Positions 41,073 through 50,945 are shown, counted from the first letter of the stretch. The stretch is DNA of 55,916 bases from an uncultured Faecalibacterium sp. (GCA_934525325.1 CAKSZE010000006.1:1-55916), one strand, 5' to 3'. Notes: generated by a model from the sequence alone, not told the origin. Made by a program: numbers and translations.

Positions 41073-42845
41073 TCAGATGGCGTTATACTCCTTGAGGAAC
41101 TTCTCAAGGTCGGTGCCCTCGATCTTCTTCAAAGCTTCCTTCAGAGCCAGACGAGGGATCAGCGGCAGATCCATGTCGGTGATCTTTTTGCCGTCGCGCA
41201 GCTTCACGGTAGCATCGATCAAAGCGCGCACATCATAGGTGCTGCCCCAGACCTCGGGCACGCCGCGGTCGATGTTCAGCAGGGTGTACACGGCCTCCAT
41301 ACCGGTGCGCATGGAGTACTCGGTGGTAAAGATGGTGTCGCGGGCAGTCTCGGCAAACTGACCGAGGAAGGCAAAGTTCACAGCACCCTCGGGCACAACA
41401 TCGGGACGGTCGCCCATAGCACGGGGCATGAAGAAGGCATCGATATAGGGCATCATCACAGGCACGGTGTTGGCGCTGTGCTCTGCCAGCTCAGCGATCT
41501 GATCCTCGGGCACGCCGATGTGGTACAGCCACTCCATGCAGATCTCGCGGCCAGTGCAGTCACGCATGGGCTTCTTGACGTAATCGCCGGGCTTATCGCT
41601 GAACAGACCGTACACCCAGACGCACAGCTGGTTCTTGGGCTGATCCTTGAACTGCTGCTGACGGTTCAGCGTCCAGCTGAGCAGCCAGCTGGAGTCCTTG
41701 ACGGTGACGATGCCGCCGGTGACGGTGTGGCCGCTGAAGGGGTCGCGCTTGCAAATCTTGCGGATATACTGGGGGATCTTGTCGTCCAGCGTGGTGATGG
41801 TGGCGCTTTCCCAGTTGCTCAGCTCCGGCTCAGAGCAGAACTTCTCCGGGTGACCGAAGGAGGGGTCCTGTGCGGCGATCTTCTTCCACAGATCCCAGCC
41901 GTTGCCGGGCTGGATGGTGGGGTCAAAGCCGGTGGCTTTATCCTGTGCGCCCACGGTGCAGCTTTCCACGCAGCCGCCGTTGGTGATGAACAGCAGGTCA
42001 TTCTCGGTCAGGTCGATGTTGGTGGTCTCGCCCTCGTGCTCCACGGTGACAGAGCTTGCCAGCTTACGGCCCTTCTGGATGTCGAACTTCACGTCGGTGA
42101 CCTTGGTGTTGTAGTGGAACTGCACGCCAAAACCTTCCAGATAGTGTACCATGGGCAGGATGATGGACTCGTACTGGTTATAGCGGGTAAAGCGCAGGGC
42201 GGTAAAGTCCGGCAGACCGCCGATGTGGTGGATATAGCGCTTGAGGTACAGCTTCATCTCCAGTGCGCTGTGCCAGTTCTCGAAGGCGAACATGGTGCGC
42301 CAGTACATCCAGAAGTTGGAGTTGAGCACCTCGTCATCAAAGAAATCGGTGATCTTTTTATCCTGCAGCTGCTCGTCCGGGGTAAAGAACAGCTTCATGA
42401 TCTCCATGGCGCCCTTATCGGACAGGCCGAACTTGCCGTCGGTGTGGGCATCCTCGCCGCGGTTGACGGTGGCACGGCACAAAGAGAAGTTGGGGTCCTC
42501 CTTGTTCAGCCAGTAATACTCGTCCAGCACGCTGGCACCCTCGGTCTCCAAAGACGGGATGGAGTGCAGCAGATCCCACATGACCTCGAAGTGGTTGTCC
42601 ATCTCGCGGCCGCCGCGCATCACATAGCCGATATCGTACTTGTAGCCATCGCAGGCGCCGCCGGCCAGTGCGTTCTTTTCAAACACATGGACGTGCTCGC
42701 CCTTCATCTGGCCGTCGCGCACCAGATAGCAGGCAGCGGTCAGCGCTGCCAGACCGGAGCCGATGATATAAGCGGATTTATGATCCACGCCCTCCGGCTT
42801 TTTAGGGGTTGCAAAAGCTTCGTAGTTGCCACTGGAATAGTACAT
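41073..42845 (-). CDS. ohyA: Oleate hydratase (MCRA family, FAD-dependent)
   Basis: 590 aa. Adds water to the cis-9 bond of unsaturated fatty acids (oleate to 10-hydroxystearate), detoxifying host or dietary lipids in gut bacteria. FAD-binding IIGSGLAALTAACYLV (about 27-42), the MRGGREMDNHFEVMWD block with the active-site Glu, and RFTRYNQYESIILPMVHYL with the Tyr region. The C-terminal domain may bind membranes. Full length, intact. Monocistronic with its own promoter. Confidence 0.95.
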   Translation of the reverse strand: MYYSSGNYEAFATPKKPEGVDHKSAYIIGSGLAALTAACYLVRDGQMKGEHVHVFEKNALAGGACDGYKYDIGYVMRGGREMDNHFEVMWDLLHSIPSLETEGASVLDEYYWLNKEDPNFSLCRATVNRGEDAHTDGKFGLSDKGAMEIMKLFFTPDEQLQDKKITDFFDDEVLNSNFWMYWRTMFAFENWHSALEMKLYLKRYIHHIGGLPDFTALRFTRYNQYESIILPMVHYLEGFGVQFHYNTKVTDVKFDIQKGRKLASSVTVEHEGETTNIDLTENDLLFITNGGCVESCTVGAQDKATGFDPTIQPGNGWDLWKKIAAQDPSFGHPEKFCSEPELSNWESATITTLDDKIPQYIRKICKRDPFSGHTVTGGIVTVKDSSWLLSWTLNRQQQFKDQPKNQLCVWVYGLFSDKPGDYVKKPMRDCTGREICMEWLYHIGVPEDQIAELAEHSANTVPVMMPYIDAFFMPRAMGDRPDVVPEGAVNFAFLGQFAETARDTIFTTEYSMRTGMEAVYTLLNIDRGVPEVWGSTYDVRALIDATVKLRDGKKITDMDLPLIPRLALKEALKKIEGTDLEKFLKEYNAI

Positions 42846-42909
42846 AAAAAAGCCTCCCTGCTTCGTATTTATTTACCACAGCCTTCATCGTGCTGCTCTC
42901 TATGGCAAC

Positions 42910-42938
42910 AGTATACCCCGCAAAGTGAACTTGAACAA
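42910..42938 (-). promoter_or_regulatory. Promoter of oleate hydratase
   Basis: Leftward TTGTTC (933-938), 17-bp spacer, TATACT (910-915). Confidence 0.6.
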
Positions 42939-43039
42939 CAAACAAACCCTGCCCAGTGTATAGATTTTTTACATCCGCCCTCATTTGCTGGAAATGCGTA
43001 CAAATTGTGACATAAAAGCGAAGCGCAAAATCATTTAAA

Positions 43040-43156
43040 AAGCATCCCCCGGGAAAATGCAATGCCGGGCAGCCCGTGGGCTGTCCGGCATGGCTCTAAT
43101 TTAAAATAGTTTTTCCGCTATTCATGCCCAGAGCATAGCGGCGGGCATTCAAAATC
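43040..43156 (-). repeat. Dispersed palindromic repeat, copy E (inverted orientation)
   Basis: Hairpin 062-091 (ATGCCGGGCAGCC, loop CGTG), then TTTTTCCGCTATTCATGCCC and GCGGGCATTCAAAATC, the reverse complement of the box. Lies upstream of oleate hydratase and after the TSCPD gene. Confidence 0.75.
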
Positions 43157-43166
43157 GTCCCCGTGC

Positions 43167-43207
43167 AAAAAGAGAGCCGCCACACAAGGTTCTGTGCAGC
43201 GGCTCTC
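43167..43207 (-). terminator. Terminator of the aconitase-like/PHP/TSCPD operon
   Basis: GAGAGCCGC (172-180) pairs with GCGGCTCTC (199-207), inner CACA/GTGT; five A (167-171) give the U-tract. Confidence 0.85.
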
Positions 43208-43215
43208 CGATAGGT

Positions 43216-43479
43216 TTAGTTCATCTCTTCCAGAGCCTTTTTCAGGTTCTTTGCGATCTGGTCCGGGCAGCTGGTGCTACGGAAGCCGCACAGCGTGCCG
43301 TCCAGACGGGCAATGGCATCCTCTGCCTTCATGCCGGTAAGCAGCTGGCAGATGCCTTTCAGGTTGCCATTGCAGCCGCCGATGACCTCGATGGATGCAA
43401 TGGTGTGGTCATCGTTCAGCACAAAGTTGGTCTGCTTGGAGCAGGTGCCCTTGTTCGGGAAGGAAAATTCCTTGCTCAT
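43216..43479 (-). CDS. TSCPD domain protein (TIGR03905 family)
   Basis: 87 aa. Contains GTCSKQTNFVL, VIGGCNGNLKGICQLLTG and the signature RSTSCPDQIAKNL, as in the TSCPD domain also found at the end of some ribonucleotide reductases. Five Cys suggest metal or cluster binding. Function unknown. It follows the PHP gene by 5 bp and ends the operon. Confidence 0.85.
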   Translation of the reverse strand: MSKEFSFPNKGTCSKQTNFVLNDDHTIASIEVIGGCNGNLKGICQLLTGMKAEDAIARLDGTLCGFRSTSCPDQIAKNLKKALEEMN

Positions 43480-43484
43480 AGTCT

Positions 43485-44345
43485 TTACGTCCTCTCTCTT
43501 TTACGTTTTTCGGCGATGGCACGCAGCTGCGCTGCGGCTTCGTCCGGTGCGGTACAGGTGCCGATGGGGTGGGGGTGCTTGTGGTTGCGGCCATGGAAGT
43601 CCGTGCCCGCAGTGGCCACAAGGCCGTACTGTTTGCACAGGGCAAGGCACTCGGCGCTGTCCTCCGCGCTGTTGCTGGGGTGGTACACCTCTATGCCGTC
43701 CACAGCGCCCTCTGCCGCCAGCTCCCGCAGCAGGGGCATACTTTTGTACACCGTAGGGTGGGCAAACACCACCGCGCCGCCGCTGGCTTTAGCGGTAGCC
43801 AGCACCTGCCGCACCGGCAGATACTCCGGCGAGTGCAGCACGATGCCCCGGGGGTTCCACCCAAACAGCTTGTGGTAGGTCTCGCCGTAGATGCTGCCAT
43901 CGGTCAGGCCAAGCAGTTCCAGCGCCTGCATCAGCCCGCTTTTGAACAGCACCCCGCTGGCCTTGGTGGTCTCCCACGCAAGGTCGGCGGTAAACTGCGG
44001 GTACAGCTGCTCCAGCTCCTTTGCGCTCTGCAAAGCGCAGGCATTGCGGCGCTCCTTCATAATGGCGCAGTGCTCGCGCAGCGCCGGGCAGTCCACGTCC
44101 GGGTAGTAGCACAGCAGGTGCACCCGGTGCTGCCGCTCAAAGTCGTAGCCGGTCAGCTCCACGGCGGGGATCAGCTCTACCCCGTCCTGCCCGGTGTGGG
44201 CATAGGCGTACTGGGCGCTGAGCAGGGTGTCGTGGTCGGAAAGGGCGATGGCGTGCAGCCCGGTGCGGGCGGCGATGGACGCCAGCCGCTCGATGGGCAC
44301 AGCACCGTCCGAGCAGGTGGAATGGATATGCAGGTCACAGGACAT
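43485..44345 (-). CDS. PHP domain phosphoesterase (RnaAM/TrpH-like)
   Basis: 286 aa. N-terminal DLHIHSTCSDG, ALSDHDTL, a mid-protein insertion (about 90-190) and C-terminal FAHPTVYKS and GTDFHGRNHKHP are the metal ligands of PHP proteins of the YciV/TrpH type, which act as 3',5'-nucleoside bisphosphate or RNA 5' exonuclease enzymes. The exact substrate is open. Middle gene of the operon, 14 bp after the aconitase-like gene. Confidence 0.87.
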   Translation of the reverse strand: MSCDLHIHSTCSDGAVPIERLASIAARTGLHAIALSDHDTLLSAQYAYAHTGQDGVELIPAVELTGYDFERQHRVHLLCYYPDVDCPALREHCAIMKERRNACALQSAKELEQLYPQFTADLAWETTKASGVLFKSGLMQALELLGLTDGSIYGETYHKLFGWNPRGIVLHSPEYLPVRQVLATAKASGGAVVFAHPTVYKSMPLLRELAAEGAVDGIEVYHPSNSAEDSAECLALCKQYGLVATAGTDFHGRNHKHPHPIGTCTAPDEAAAQLRAIAEKRKRERT

Positions 44346-44359
44346 AGCGGGTTACTTCC

Positions 44360-46636
44360 TTAGTGCTTATAGAAATTGATCAGGCAGCCGTCAGCCAAAA
44401 TCTGGCGCTCGTCGGTGGTGAGCGGAGCCATATACAGTTCAAATTCCTTGACGGTATCGCCCAGAACATAGGCCTTGATGTTCTGCAGGTCGCCCTTGAG
44501 TGCTTCCCGCACATTGGGGATGAGCACATAGTCCCCCAGACCAAAGGGGGTGGCACCTGCCAGCTGCAGGGGCAGCATACCCCAGTTGATCAGGTTAGAG
44601 CGGTAACGCTTGGTGGCGTACTCAGTAACAATATTGGCACCGGCACCCAGCACGCGCTGGCAGCTGGCGGCCTGCTCGCGGGCAGAGCCGTCGCCGGGCT
44701 TGACTGCAAAGATGGTGGAAGCGATCTGGATATCGTTCCAGCTCAGCTGCTCGCAGCCGGGCACGGCGTTCACCTTTGCCAGCAGGGCGGCGTCCCCTGC
44801 ACCGGCGCGGCGGGCGTTTTCCTCGGCCTGCACAGCCTTGGCGCGGCCCACATACTCCGGGTCCTTGCGGCTGAGGGTGAACTCGGCCAGACCCAAGGGG
44901 TTCGAGCGGTAAGAGGAGGTCTCGCCGGAGGGGATCAGTTCGTCGGTGGTGGTGACGGGGTCGGTGATATAAGAAGCCACCTTCAGCAGCAGGTTGTCGC
45001 CCAGCGGTGCGATCTCCGGCCAGTCCTTGATGTTGGGGCCAAACTTGAGCAGGGCATCGTAATCACCCTTGCCAAAGCCCTGATACACGCGGGTGTCGTA
45101 GCTGGAAGCATCGTACTGGTACTCCGGCACGGTGGGGTCGTAATCAATGTCGGTGGCGGGGGTCAGGATGCCGCCGTTGGCGGTGGTAGCAGCAATGCTG
45201 CGGGCATCCATCAGTGCCACACCGGACAGCTGGCCGCTGCCGGGCTTGGAGCCCTCGCGGCTGGGGAAGTTGCGGGTGGTGTGGCGGATGGACAAAGCCC
45301 CGTTGGCGGGCACATCGCCTGCGCCGAAGCAGGGGCCGCAGAAGGCGGTGCGGATGGTAGCGCCGCTGGCCATCAGCTCACCGATAACGCCGGTGCGCAC
45401 CAGTTCCATCATGATGGGCTGGCTGCCGGGGTAAACGCTCAGGGCGTAGTCGCCGCAGCCGCCGGTGTGTCCCTTGAGGATGGAAGCGGCCTCGTAGATG
45501 CTGTCGTACAGGCCGCCTGCGCAGCCTGCAATAACGCCCTGGTCCACACGCAGCTTGCCGTTTTCGATCTTGCTGCACAGATCCAGCTGCACGTCCTTGC
45601 GGCCGATCAGCTTCTGCACATCCTGCTCGCAGGCGTGGAGGATATCCTCCAGATTTGCGTTCAGCTCCTCGATGGTAAAGGCGTTGGAGGGGTGCATGGG
45701 CAGGGCGATCATGGGACGGATGGCGGAAAGATCCACCTCCACCACGCCGTCATAATAGGCAAGGTCTGCCGGAGCAAGCTTTTTGTAGTCCGCTGCACGG
45801 CCATGCACCGCCAGAAAACGCTGGGTAACTTCGTCCGTCTCCCAGATGGAGGACAGGCAGGTGGTCTCGGTGGTCATGGCATCAATGGCGTTTCGGGTAT
45901 CCTGCCGCAGGGAGGCGATGCCGGGGCCCACGAACTCCATGACCTTGTTCTTGACGTAGCCGCTCTTGAACAGCTTGCCCACAAGGGCAATGGCTACATC
46001 GTGGGGGCCGCAGCCCGCCGGCAGACTGCCGGTCAGGTAGATAGCCACCACGCCCGGGCGGGCAACATCGTAGGTGCGGCCCAGCAGCTGCTTTGCCAGC
46101 TCGCCGCCGCCCTCACCGATGGCCATGGTGCCCAGTGCGCCGTAGCGGGTGTGGGAGTCCGAGCCAAGGATCATTTTGCCGCAGCCTGCAAAGCGCTCGC
46201 GCATATACTGGTGGATGACTGCCATGTGCGGGGGCACAAAGATGCCGCCGTACTTTTTGGCAGCGGACAGGCCAAAGCGGTGGTCATCCTCGTTGATGGT
46301 GCCGCCCACAGCGCACAGGCTGTTGTGGCAGTTGGTGAGCACATAAGGGATGGGGAACTTTTCCAGCCCGGAAGCACGGGCGGTCTGGATAATGCCCACA
46401 AAGGTGATGTCATGGCTTGCCATGGCATCAAACTTGATCTTCAGGTTCTCGGCATCGCCGCTGGTGTTGTGTGCCTGCATAATATTGTAGGCCATGGTGC
46501 CGGTCTTAGCCGTGGCAACGGCAGCGGCATCAAAGCCCTTTGCTGCCAGTGCAGCGGGTGCGTTGCCGTCTGCGGGCACCCACGCTCCGCGCGCATAGTA
46601 CGCACCGCCGGTGCTGCATTTGATCATATCCAACAT
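44360..46636 (-). CDS. Aconitase-family hydratase
   Basis: 758 aa from ATG 46634-46636, with GAGAGG upstream. Aconitase superfamily: [33 protein letters not shown] (first cluster Cys), [11 protein letters not shown] (CxxC cluster pair), then a swivel domain with [22 protein letters not shown]. Three cluster cysteines are present, so a 4Fe-4S hydro-lyase is expected; similar proteins are annotated only as hydratase. Substrate (citrate/isocitrate or another) is not settled. First gene of an operon with PHP and TSCPD proteins. Confidence 0.82.
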   Translation of the reverse strand: MLDMIKCSTGGAYYARGAWVPADGNAPAALAAKGFDAAAVATAKTGTMAYNIMQAHNTSGDAENLKIKFDAMASHDITFVGIIQTARASGLEKFPIPYVLTNCHNSLCAVGGTINEDDHRFGLSAAKKYGGIFVPPHMAVIHQYMRERFAGCGKMILGSDSHTRYGALGTMAIGEGGGELAKQLLGRTYDVARPGVVAIYLTGSLPAGCGPHDVAIALVGKLFKSGYVKNKVMEFVGPGIASLRQDTRNAIDAMTTETTCLSSIWETDEVTQRFLAVHGRAADYKKLAPADLAYYDGVVEVDLSAIRPMIALPMHPSNAFTIEELNANLEDILHACEQDVQKLIGRKDVQLDLCSKIENGKLRVDQGVIAGCAGGLYDSIYEAASILKGHTGGCGDYALSVYPGSQPIMMELVRTGVIGELMASGATIRTAFCGPCFGAGDVPANGALSIRHTTRNFPSREGSKPGSGQLSGVALMDARSIAATTANGGILTPATDIDYDPTVPEYQYDASSYDTRVYQGFGKGDYDALLKFGPNIKDWPEIAPLGDNLLLKVASYITDPVTTTDELIPSGETSSYRSNPLGLAEFTLSRKDPEYVGRAKAVQAEENARRAGAGDAALLAKVNAVPGCEQLSWNDIQIASTIFAVKPGDGSAREQAASCQRVLGAGANIVTEYATKRYRSNLINWGMLPLQLAGATPFGLGDYVLIPNVREALKGDLQNIKAYVLGDTVKEFELYMAPLTTDERQILADGCLINFYKH

Positions 46637-46750
46637 CTCGATTCGCCTCTCTTTTTGTATTTTCCCGCCCGCCGCAATTGCGGGCATTGCCCCGGCAGTG
46701 CAGATTTGCCCCTGCCCTGCCCTATTACGGCAAAGCCGTATTTACCTGTT

Positions 46751-46759
46751 ATTATAACA
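46751..46759 (-). promoter_or_regulatory. Extended -10 promoter of the aconitase-like operon
   Basis: Leftward TGTTATAAT (TG-N-TATAAT); the -35 is weak. Confidence 0.5.
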
Positions 46760-46796
46760 TGAAAAGGCGAAAAGAAAAAGCACTTTTTATGAACCC

Positions 46797-48158
46797 TTAC
46801 TGCGCCTTTGCGGCGGCTTCCTGCTGCTTTTCCTTTTGCAGTTTACGGAACACCACAAAATACGCCGGGATCAGGAAGAAGCAGGCAAAGAACCATGCCA
46901 CCGGGTTTGCGATGCAGGCGGCAAAGTAGCCCCACAGCGGCACGAACCAGAAGCCCACCATGGCGCGGGCGATCATCTCGGCCACACCGGCAAACATGGC
47001 AAGGCCGGAGTGCCCCAGACCCTGAATGGTGTAGCGGTAGATGATAAGCACCGCCAGCGGGATGTAGAACACGCTGTTCCAGAAGATGAAGTCCTGCGCA
47101 TTGGCCATAATGGCGGTCTCGCCTGCGTCCAGAAACAGGCCGATCAGGGGCTTGTCCAGCACACGCAGGATGAGGAAGGAGGCCACGCTGTACACGCAGC
47201 CGATGCCCAGTGCGGTGTTCACGCCGCGGTTCACGCGGTCCAGATCCTTCGCGCCCATATTCTGGCTGGTGTAGGTGGTCATGGCAGTGCCGATGCTCTC
47301 CAGCGGCACGCTGAGGAACTGCGCTGCCTTGCCGCCTGCGGTCTGTGCCGCCACGATGCCGCTGCCCAGACCGTTCACCGCGCCCTGCAGCACCACGCTG
47401 CCAATGGCGGTAATGCTGCACTGCAGGCCCATGGGGAGACCCATGGCGCAAAGCTTTGCGCAGTGCGGTGCGCTGATGCGGCCTTCTTCCTTATTCCAGC
47501 GCAGTTCCGGGTAGTGGCGCATGATATAAAGAAGGCTGCCGATGCCCGCCACAGCCTGACTGAACACGGTGGCAAAGGCTGCGCCGAACACGCCCATGTT
47601 GAACACAATGATGCAGGCAAGGTCCAGCCCGATGTTCAGCGCGCTGGCCACCAGCAGGAAATACAGCGGGCGCTTGCTGTCGCCCAGTGCACGCATCAGG
47701 GCGCTGGTCACATTATAAAGCAGAGTGAAGGGGATGCCTGCAAAAATGGTGCGGATATAGACATCCGCAAGGTCGATGATATCGGCCGGGGTGTTCGTCC
47801 ACACCAGCACCAGCCGGGTCATAGCCACCGTAACGATGGTAAGCACCGTGGCAAAGGCGATGGACAGCCACACGGTATTGGCGGTGTAGCGGCGCATCTC
47901 GTGGTGGTCGCGTGCGCCGAAGGTCCATGAGATGGGGATGGAAAAGCCGCAGGCAATGCCGTTGACAAAGCCCAGCACCAGATAATTCAAACCGCCCACG
48001 CTGCCTACCGCCGCCAGCGCTTCCACGCCCACGAACCGGCCCACGATGATGGTATCGGCCAGATTGTAGAACTGCTGGAACAGGCTGCCCAGCATCAGCG
48101 GCACAGCAAAGGCGAGCAGCAGCTTCAGCGGGCTGCCCTGCGTCATATCTTTGGTCAT
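46797..48158 (-). CDS. MATE family efflux transporter (second)
   Basis: 453 aa from ATG 48156-48158, with AGGAGG upstream; longer in-frame starts run into the leader. About twelve hydrophobic segments. MATE text: NLADTIIVGRFVGVEALAAVG, GLPMGLQCSITAIGSVVLQ. Only partly similar to the gene at 11304, so not a recent duplicate. Substrate unknown. Confidence 0.92.
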   Translation of the reverse strand: MTKDMTQGSPLKLLLAFAVPLMLGSLFQQFYNLADTIIVGRFVGVEALAAVGSVGGLNYLVLGFVNGIACGFSIPISWTFGARDHHEMRRYTANTVWLSIAFATVLTIVTVAMTRLVLVWTNTPADIIDLADVYIRTIFAGIPFTLLYNVTSALMRALGDSKRPLYFLLVASALNIGLDLACIIVFNMGVFGAAFATVFSQAVAGIGSLLYIMRHYPELRWNKEEGRISAPHCAKLCAMGLPMGLQCSITAIGSVVLQGAVNGLGSGIVAAQTAGGKAAQFLSVPLESIGTAMTTYTSQNMGAKDLDRVNRGVNTALGIGCVYSVASFLILRVLDKPLIGLFLDAGETAIMANAQDFIFWNSVFYIPLAVLIIYRYTIQGLGHSGLAMFAGVAEMIARAMVGFWFVPLWGYFAACIANPVAWFFACFFLIPAYFVVFRKLQKEKQQEAAAKAQ

Positions 48159-48264
48159 GGAAATATACCTCCTGCCCACATAAAAAGGATGGATGTTCGC
48201 ATTTTTGCCGTGAAAAACGCCCTGCCGGAAAAGCGGCAGGACGTTGTAAGGATTCATGAGTGGT

Positions 48265-48293
48265 ATTATAGCGGAGCAGCGCCGGTTTTACAA
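48265..48293 (-). promoter_or_regulatory. Promoter of the second MATE gene
   Basis: Leftward TTGTAA (288-293), 17-bp spacer, TATAAT (265-270). Confidence 0.7.
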
Positions 48294-48348
48294 GACTTGG
48301 TTTGCATCAACATTTCTAATTTTTTACCCGAAGAATTGGTGATTTTGC

Positions 48349-49131
48349 TCACTCCGCGTAGTGTGCCAGAAACTGTTTGGTGCGCTGCTCGCGCGGGTGG
48401 TCGATCAGCTGCTTTGCAGGGCCTTCCTCCACCACCACGCCGCCGTCCATGAACAGGATGCGGTCGGCCACATCCCGGGCAAAGTGCATCTCGTGGGTCA
48501 CGATGATCATGGTGGTCTTGCGGTCGGCCAGCTCCCGCAGCACCCGCAGCACCTCGCCGGTCAGTTCCGGGTCAAGGGCGCTGGTAGGCTCGTCGAAGCA
48601 GAGGATGTCCGGGTGCAGTGCCAGCGCACGGGCAATGGCTACCCGCTGCTGCTGCCCGCCGGAAAGCTGGTGCGGGTAGTGGTCTGCCCGCTCCGAAAGC
48701 CCCATCTGCGCCAGCAGCTCCCGCGCCTGCTGTTCCAGCTGGGCGTGCACCGCCTTTTTGTTGGCGCGGTAGTCCGGGCGCTCCTTTGCCAGCAGCTCCC
48801 CTGCCAGCATCACGTTCTGCAAGGCGGTATACTGCGGGAAAAGGTTGAAGTTCTGGAACACCAGCCCGAAGTGCAGCCGCTTTTTGCGGATCTCGTTCTC
48901 CCGCTGGGTGGCGGGGTCGGCGGCGTCCCACATGGTCTCGCCGTTCACCCGGATGCAGCCGGTGTCCGGCCGCTCCAGAAAGTTCAGGCAGCGCAGCAGG
49001 GTGGTCTTGCCGGAGCCGGACGAACCGATAATGGCCAGCGCTTCGCCCTGCTCCAAGGTAAGAGAAATATCCTTTAAGACCTTTGTATCTCCGAAATTTT
49101 TGCCAATGCCGGAGGCTTCCAGTAATGCCAT
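48349..49131 (-). CDS. Polar amino-acid ABC transporter ATPase
   Basis: 260 aa from ATG 49129-49131. Walker A GSSGSGKTTLL, Q-loop GLVFQNFNLFPQYTAL typical of GlnQ/HisP subfamily, signature LSGGQQQRVAIARAL, Walker B ILCFDEPTSALDPE, VTHEMHFARDVADRI. Last gene of the substrate-binding protein/permease/ATPase operon; no clear terminator follows before the second MATE promoter. Confidence 0.93.
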   Translation of the reverse strand: MALLEASGIGKNFGDTKVLKDISLTLEQGEALAIIGSSGSGKTTLLRCLNFLERPDTGCIRVNGETMWDAADPATQRENEIRKKRLHFGLVFQNFNLFPQYTALQNVMLAGELLAKERPDYRANKKAVHAQLEQQARELLAQMGLSERADHYPHQLSGGQQQRVAIARALALHPDILCFDEPTSALDPELTGEVLRVLRELADRKTTMIIVTHEMHFARDVADRILFMDGGVVVEEGPAKQLIDHPREQRTKQFLAHYAE

Positions 49132-49147
49132 ATTCTTAAAAACCTCC

Positions 49148-49801
49148 TCAGCAGCGGAAATAATCCAGCTTCTTTTCAGCCCAGCCAAACAGCAGGGTGA
49201 GCGCGCCTACGAACATAAGGAAGAACAGCGCCGTGGAGAACAGCGGCCAGATCAGACCCTTTGCGCTGTATTCCTTGGCCATCATGATGATCTCCTTGTT
49301 GGCGATGGTGTTCGCCAGCGAGGTGTCCTTGACAAGGGTGATGATCTCGTTGCCCATGGGCGGCAGGATGCGCTTGACCACCTGCAAGAGGGTCACCTTG
49401 AAAAAGATCTGCGTGCGGGTCATGCCCAGCACCTGCCCGGCCTCGGTCTGCCCTTTGGGCACCGCTTCGATGCCGCCGCGGTAGATCTCGGAAAAATAGC
49501 AGGCGTAGTTGATGGCAAAGGCCACCACCGCCGCCACCATGCGTCCGCCGGAGCCGGAGGGCCACGGGTTATTCATGCCCAGCAGACCCGGGCCCAGATA
49601 AATGACGATGATCTGCAGCATCAGCGGCGTACCGCGGATGGCCCAGACAAAGGTCTTTACCGCGCCGGACAGCAGCCTGCACCGGCTCATGGAGCCAAAG
49701 GCCACCACCAGCCCCAGCGGCAGTGCAAACAGCAGCGTAAGGGCAAACAGCTCACAGTTGAGCAGGAACGCGCCGGAAAGACGCCCAAGGATCACAGACA
49801 C
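49148..49801 (-). CDS. Polar amino-acid ABC transporter permease
   Basis: 217 aa, GTG start at 49799-49801. About five hydrophobic segments; family motifs WAIRGTPLMLQIIVIY and EIYRGGIEAVPKGQTEAGQV (EAA region). His/Glu/Gln/Arg-type permease that acts as homodimer with the downstream ATPase. Its Shine-Dalgarno is weak (GATGGGTG). Confidence 0.92.
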   Translation of the reverse strand: MSVILGRLSGAFLLNCELFALTLLFALPLGLVVAFGSMSRCRLLSGAVKTFVWAIRGTPLMLQIIVIYLGPGLLGMNNPWPSGSGGRMVAAVVAFAINYACYFSEIYRGGIEAVPKGQTEAGQVLGMTRTQIFFKVTLLQVVKRILPPMGNEIITLVKDTSLANTIANKEIIMMAKEYSAKGLIWPLFSTALFFLMFVGALTLLFGWAEKKLDYFRC

Positions 49802-49839
49802 AAAAACACACCCATCTATCGTTTTGTTTTACGCCCGGC

Positions 49840-50682
49840 TCAGTCCGCCAGCGCCAACTCGTACTTCTCGGCCAGCGCCTGCATGGTGCCGTCAGCCTTC
49901 AGCTCGTCAAAGGCGGCGTCCACTGCGGCGGCAGCATCGCTGCCCTTACGGAAGGCTACGCCGTATTCCTCGGCGTTCAGCTCGTCCACGATCGCAAGGC
50001 TTGCGTAGTCGGTGCCCTCCCCGATCATGGCGTTGGCAAGGGTCAGATCCAGCACAGCGGCATCTGCCGTACCGGCGGCTACTTCCATCAGGCAGTCGGT
50101 CTGCACGCTCTTGGAAACATAATCAGCCTTGGCAAGGTTCTCATCACCCTGAATGGCGGCTTCACCGGCAGAACCAGCCTCGGCCACCACGGTCTTACCG
50201 GCAAGGTCGGCGGTAGAGGTGTAGGCAGTGCCCTCCTTGACCACCACGACCTGTGCGTTCTTGGCGTAGGCTTTGGTGGTGGCGGTGTTGGCCATGATAT
50301 CCTCGGTCAGGGTCATGCCGTTCCAGATGCAGTCGATGCTCTTGGCGTCCAGCTCCACCACCTTGGTGTCCCAGTTGATCTCCACAAACTCCGGCTCTAC
50401 GCCCAGCTTTGCGCACACAGCGGTGGCAAGCTCGGTATCAAAGCCGGTAAAATTGCCGTCGGCATCGGTGTAGTTCATAGGCTCGTACACGGTGTAGCCG
50501 ATGACCATTTTGCCCTTGCCCTTGATGTAGTCCAGATCGCTGCCCGCTGCGGCAGAAGCCGAACCGGCTGCACTGTCGGAAGCAGACGCCGCCGCAGAGG
50601 TGGATGCACTGCCGCCGCAGGCTGCAAGACTCAGTGCCAGAGCACCGGCCAGAAATGCACTTGCAATACGCTTGAGTTTCAT
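49840..50682 (-). CDS. Polar amino-acid ABC transporter substrate-binding lipoprotein
   Basis: 280 aa. Signal with lipobox LAAC (Cys22), a Ser/Ala tether, then the type II binding fold (PF00497) starting KMVIGYTVYEPMNYTDADG and GFDTELATAVCAKLGV; hinge at VVAEAGSAGEAAI. Ligand probably a polar amino acid; residue-level specificity is not readable. ATG with GGGAGG. The first gene of the importer operon. Confidence 0.92.
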   Translation of the reverse strand: MKLKRIASAFLAGALALSLAACGGSASTSAAASASDSAAGSASAAAGSDLDYIKGKGKMVIGYTVYEPMNYTDADGNFTGFDTELATAVCAKLGVEPEFVEINWDTKVVELDAKSIDCIWNGMTLTEDIMANTATTKAYAKNAQVVVVKEGTAYTSTADLAGKTVVAEAGSAGEAAIQGDENLAKADYVSKSVQTDCLMEVAAGTADAAVLDLTLANAMIGEGTDYASLAIVDELNAEEYGVAFRKGSDAAAAVDAAFDELKADGTMQALAEKYELALAD

Positions 50683-50730
50683 ATCTTTTTCCTCCCATAG
50701 GGGACGTTCTGCGTCCCGCTTCCCTCTTGA

Positions 50731-50752
50731 TTTAGCATTTTACCATGCTAAA
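50731..50752. promoter_or_regulatory. Palindrome in the amino-acid importer leader
   Basis: TTTAGCAT (731-738) and ATGCTAAA (745-752) form a perfect 8-bp inverted repeat about 12 bp after the expected start; overlapping GGTAAA/TTTACC repeats and a GGGACG hairpin (701-717) also occur. Operator or leader hairpin. Confidence 0.5.
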
Positions 50753-50770
50753 GCGGTAAACTGTAGCTAT

Positions 50771-50799
50771 AGAATAGCGCGTTTGACGCCGTTTGGCAA
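50771..50799 (-). promoter_or_regulatory. Promoter of the amino-acid importer operon
   Basis: Leftward TTGCCA (794-799), 17-bp spacer, TATTCT (771-776). Confidence 0.6.
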
Positions 50800-50876
50800 G
50801 AGGAAACCTTCATTTTTTGCACAATGCACTGCTTTGCCCCGCCCATAAGCCCGGTTTTTGTGGGAAAGTGTGCATG

Positions 50877-50917
50877 AAAAAGTGGCTCAGAAACGTCCGC
50901 AGGCGTTTCCGAGCCAC
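50877..50917 (-). terminator. Terminator of the duplicated-domain lipoprotein gene
   Basis: Leftward stem GTGGCTC.GAAACG with loop TGCG and five U. Confidence 0.82.
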
Positions 50918-50945
50918 AAATTATAATAGTATTTTCAACCGTCCC

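Noticed and set aside
44363..46762. 799-codon open frame on the + strand
   Set aside because: Antisense to the aconitase-like gene, which has clear motifs; low-complexity translation.
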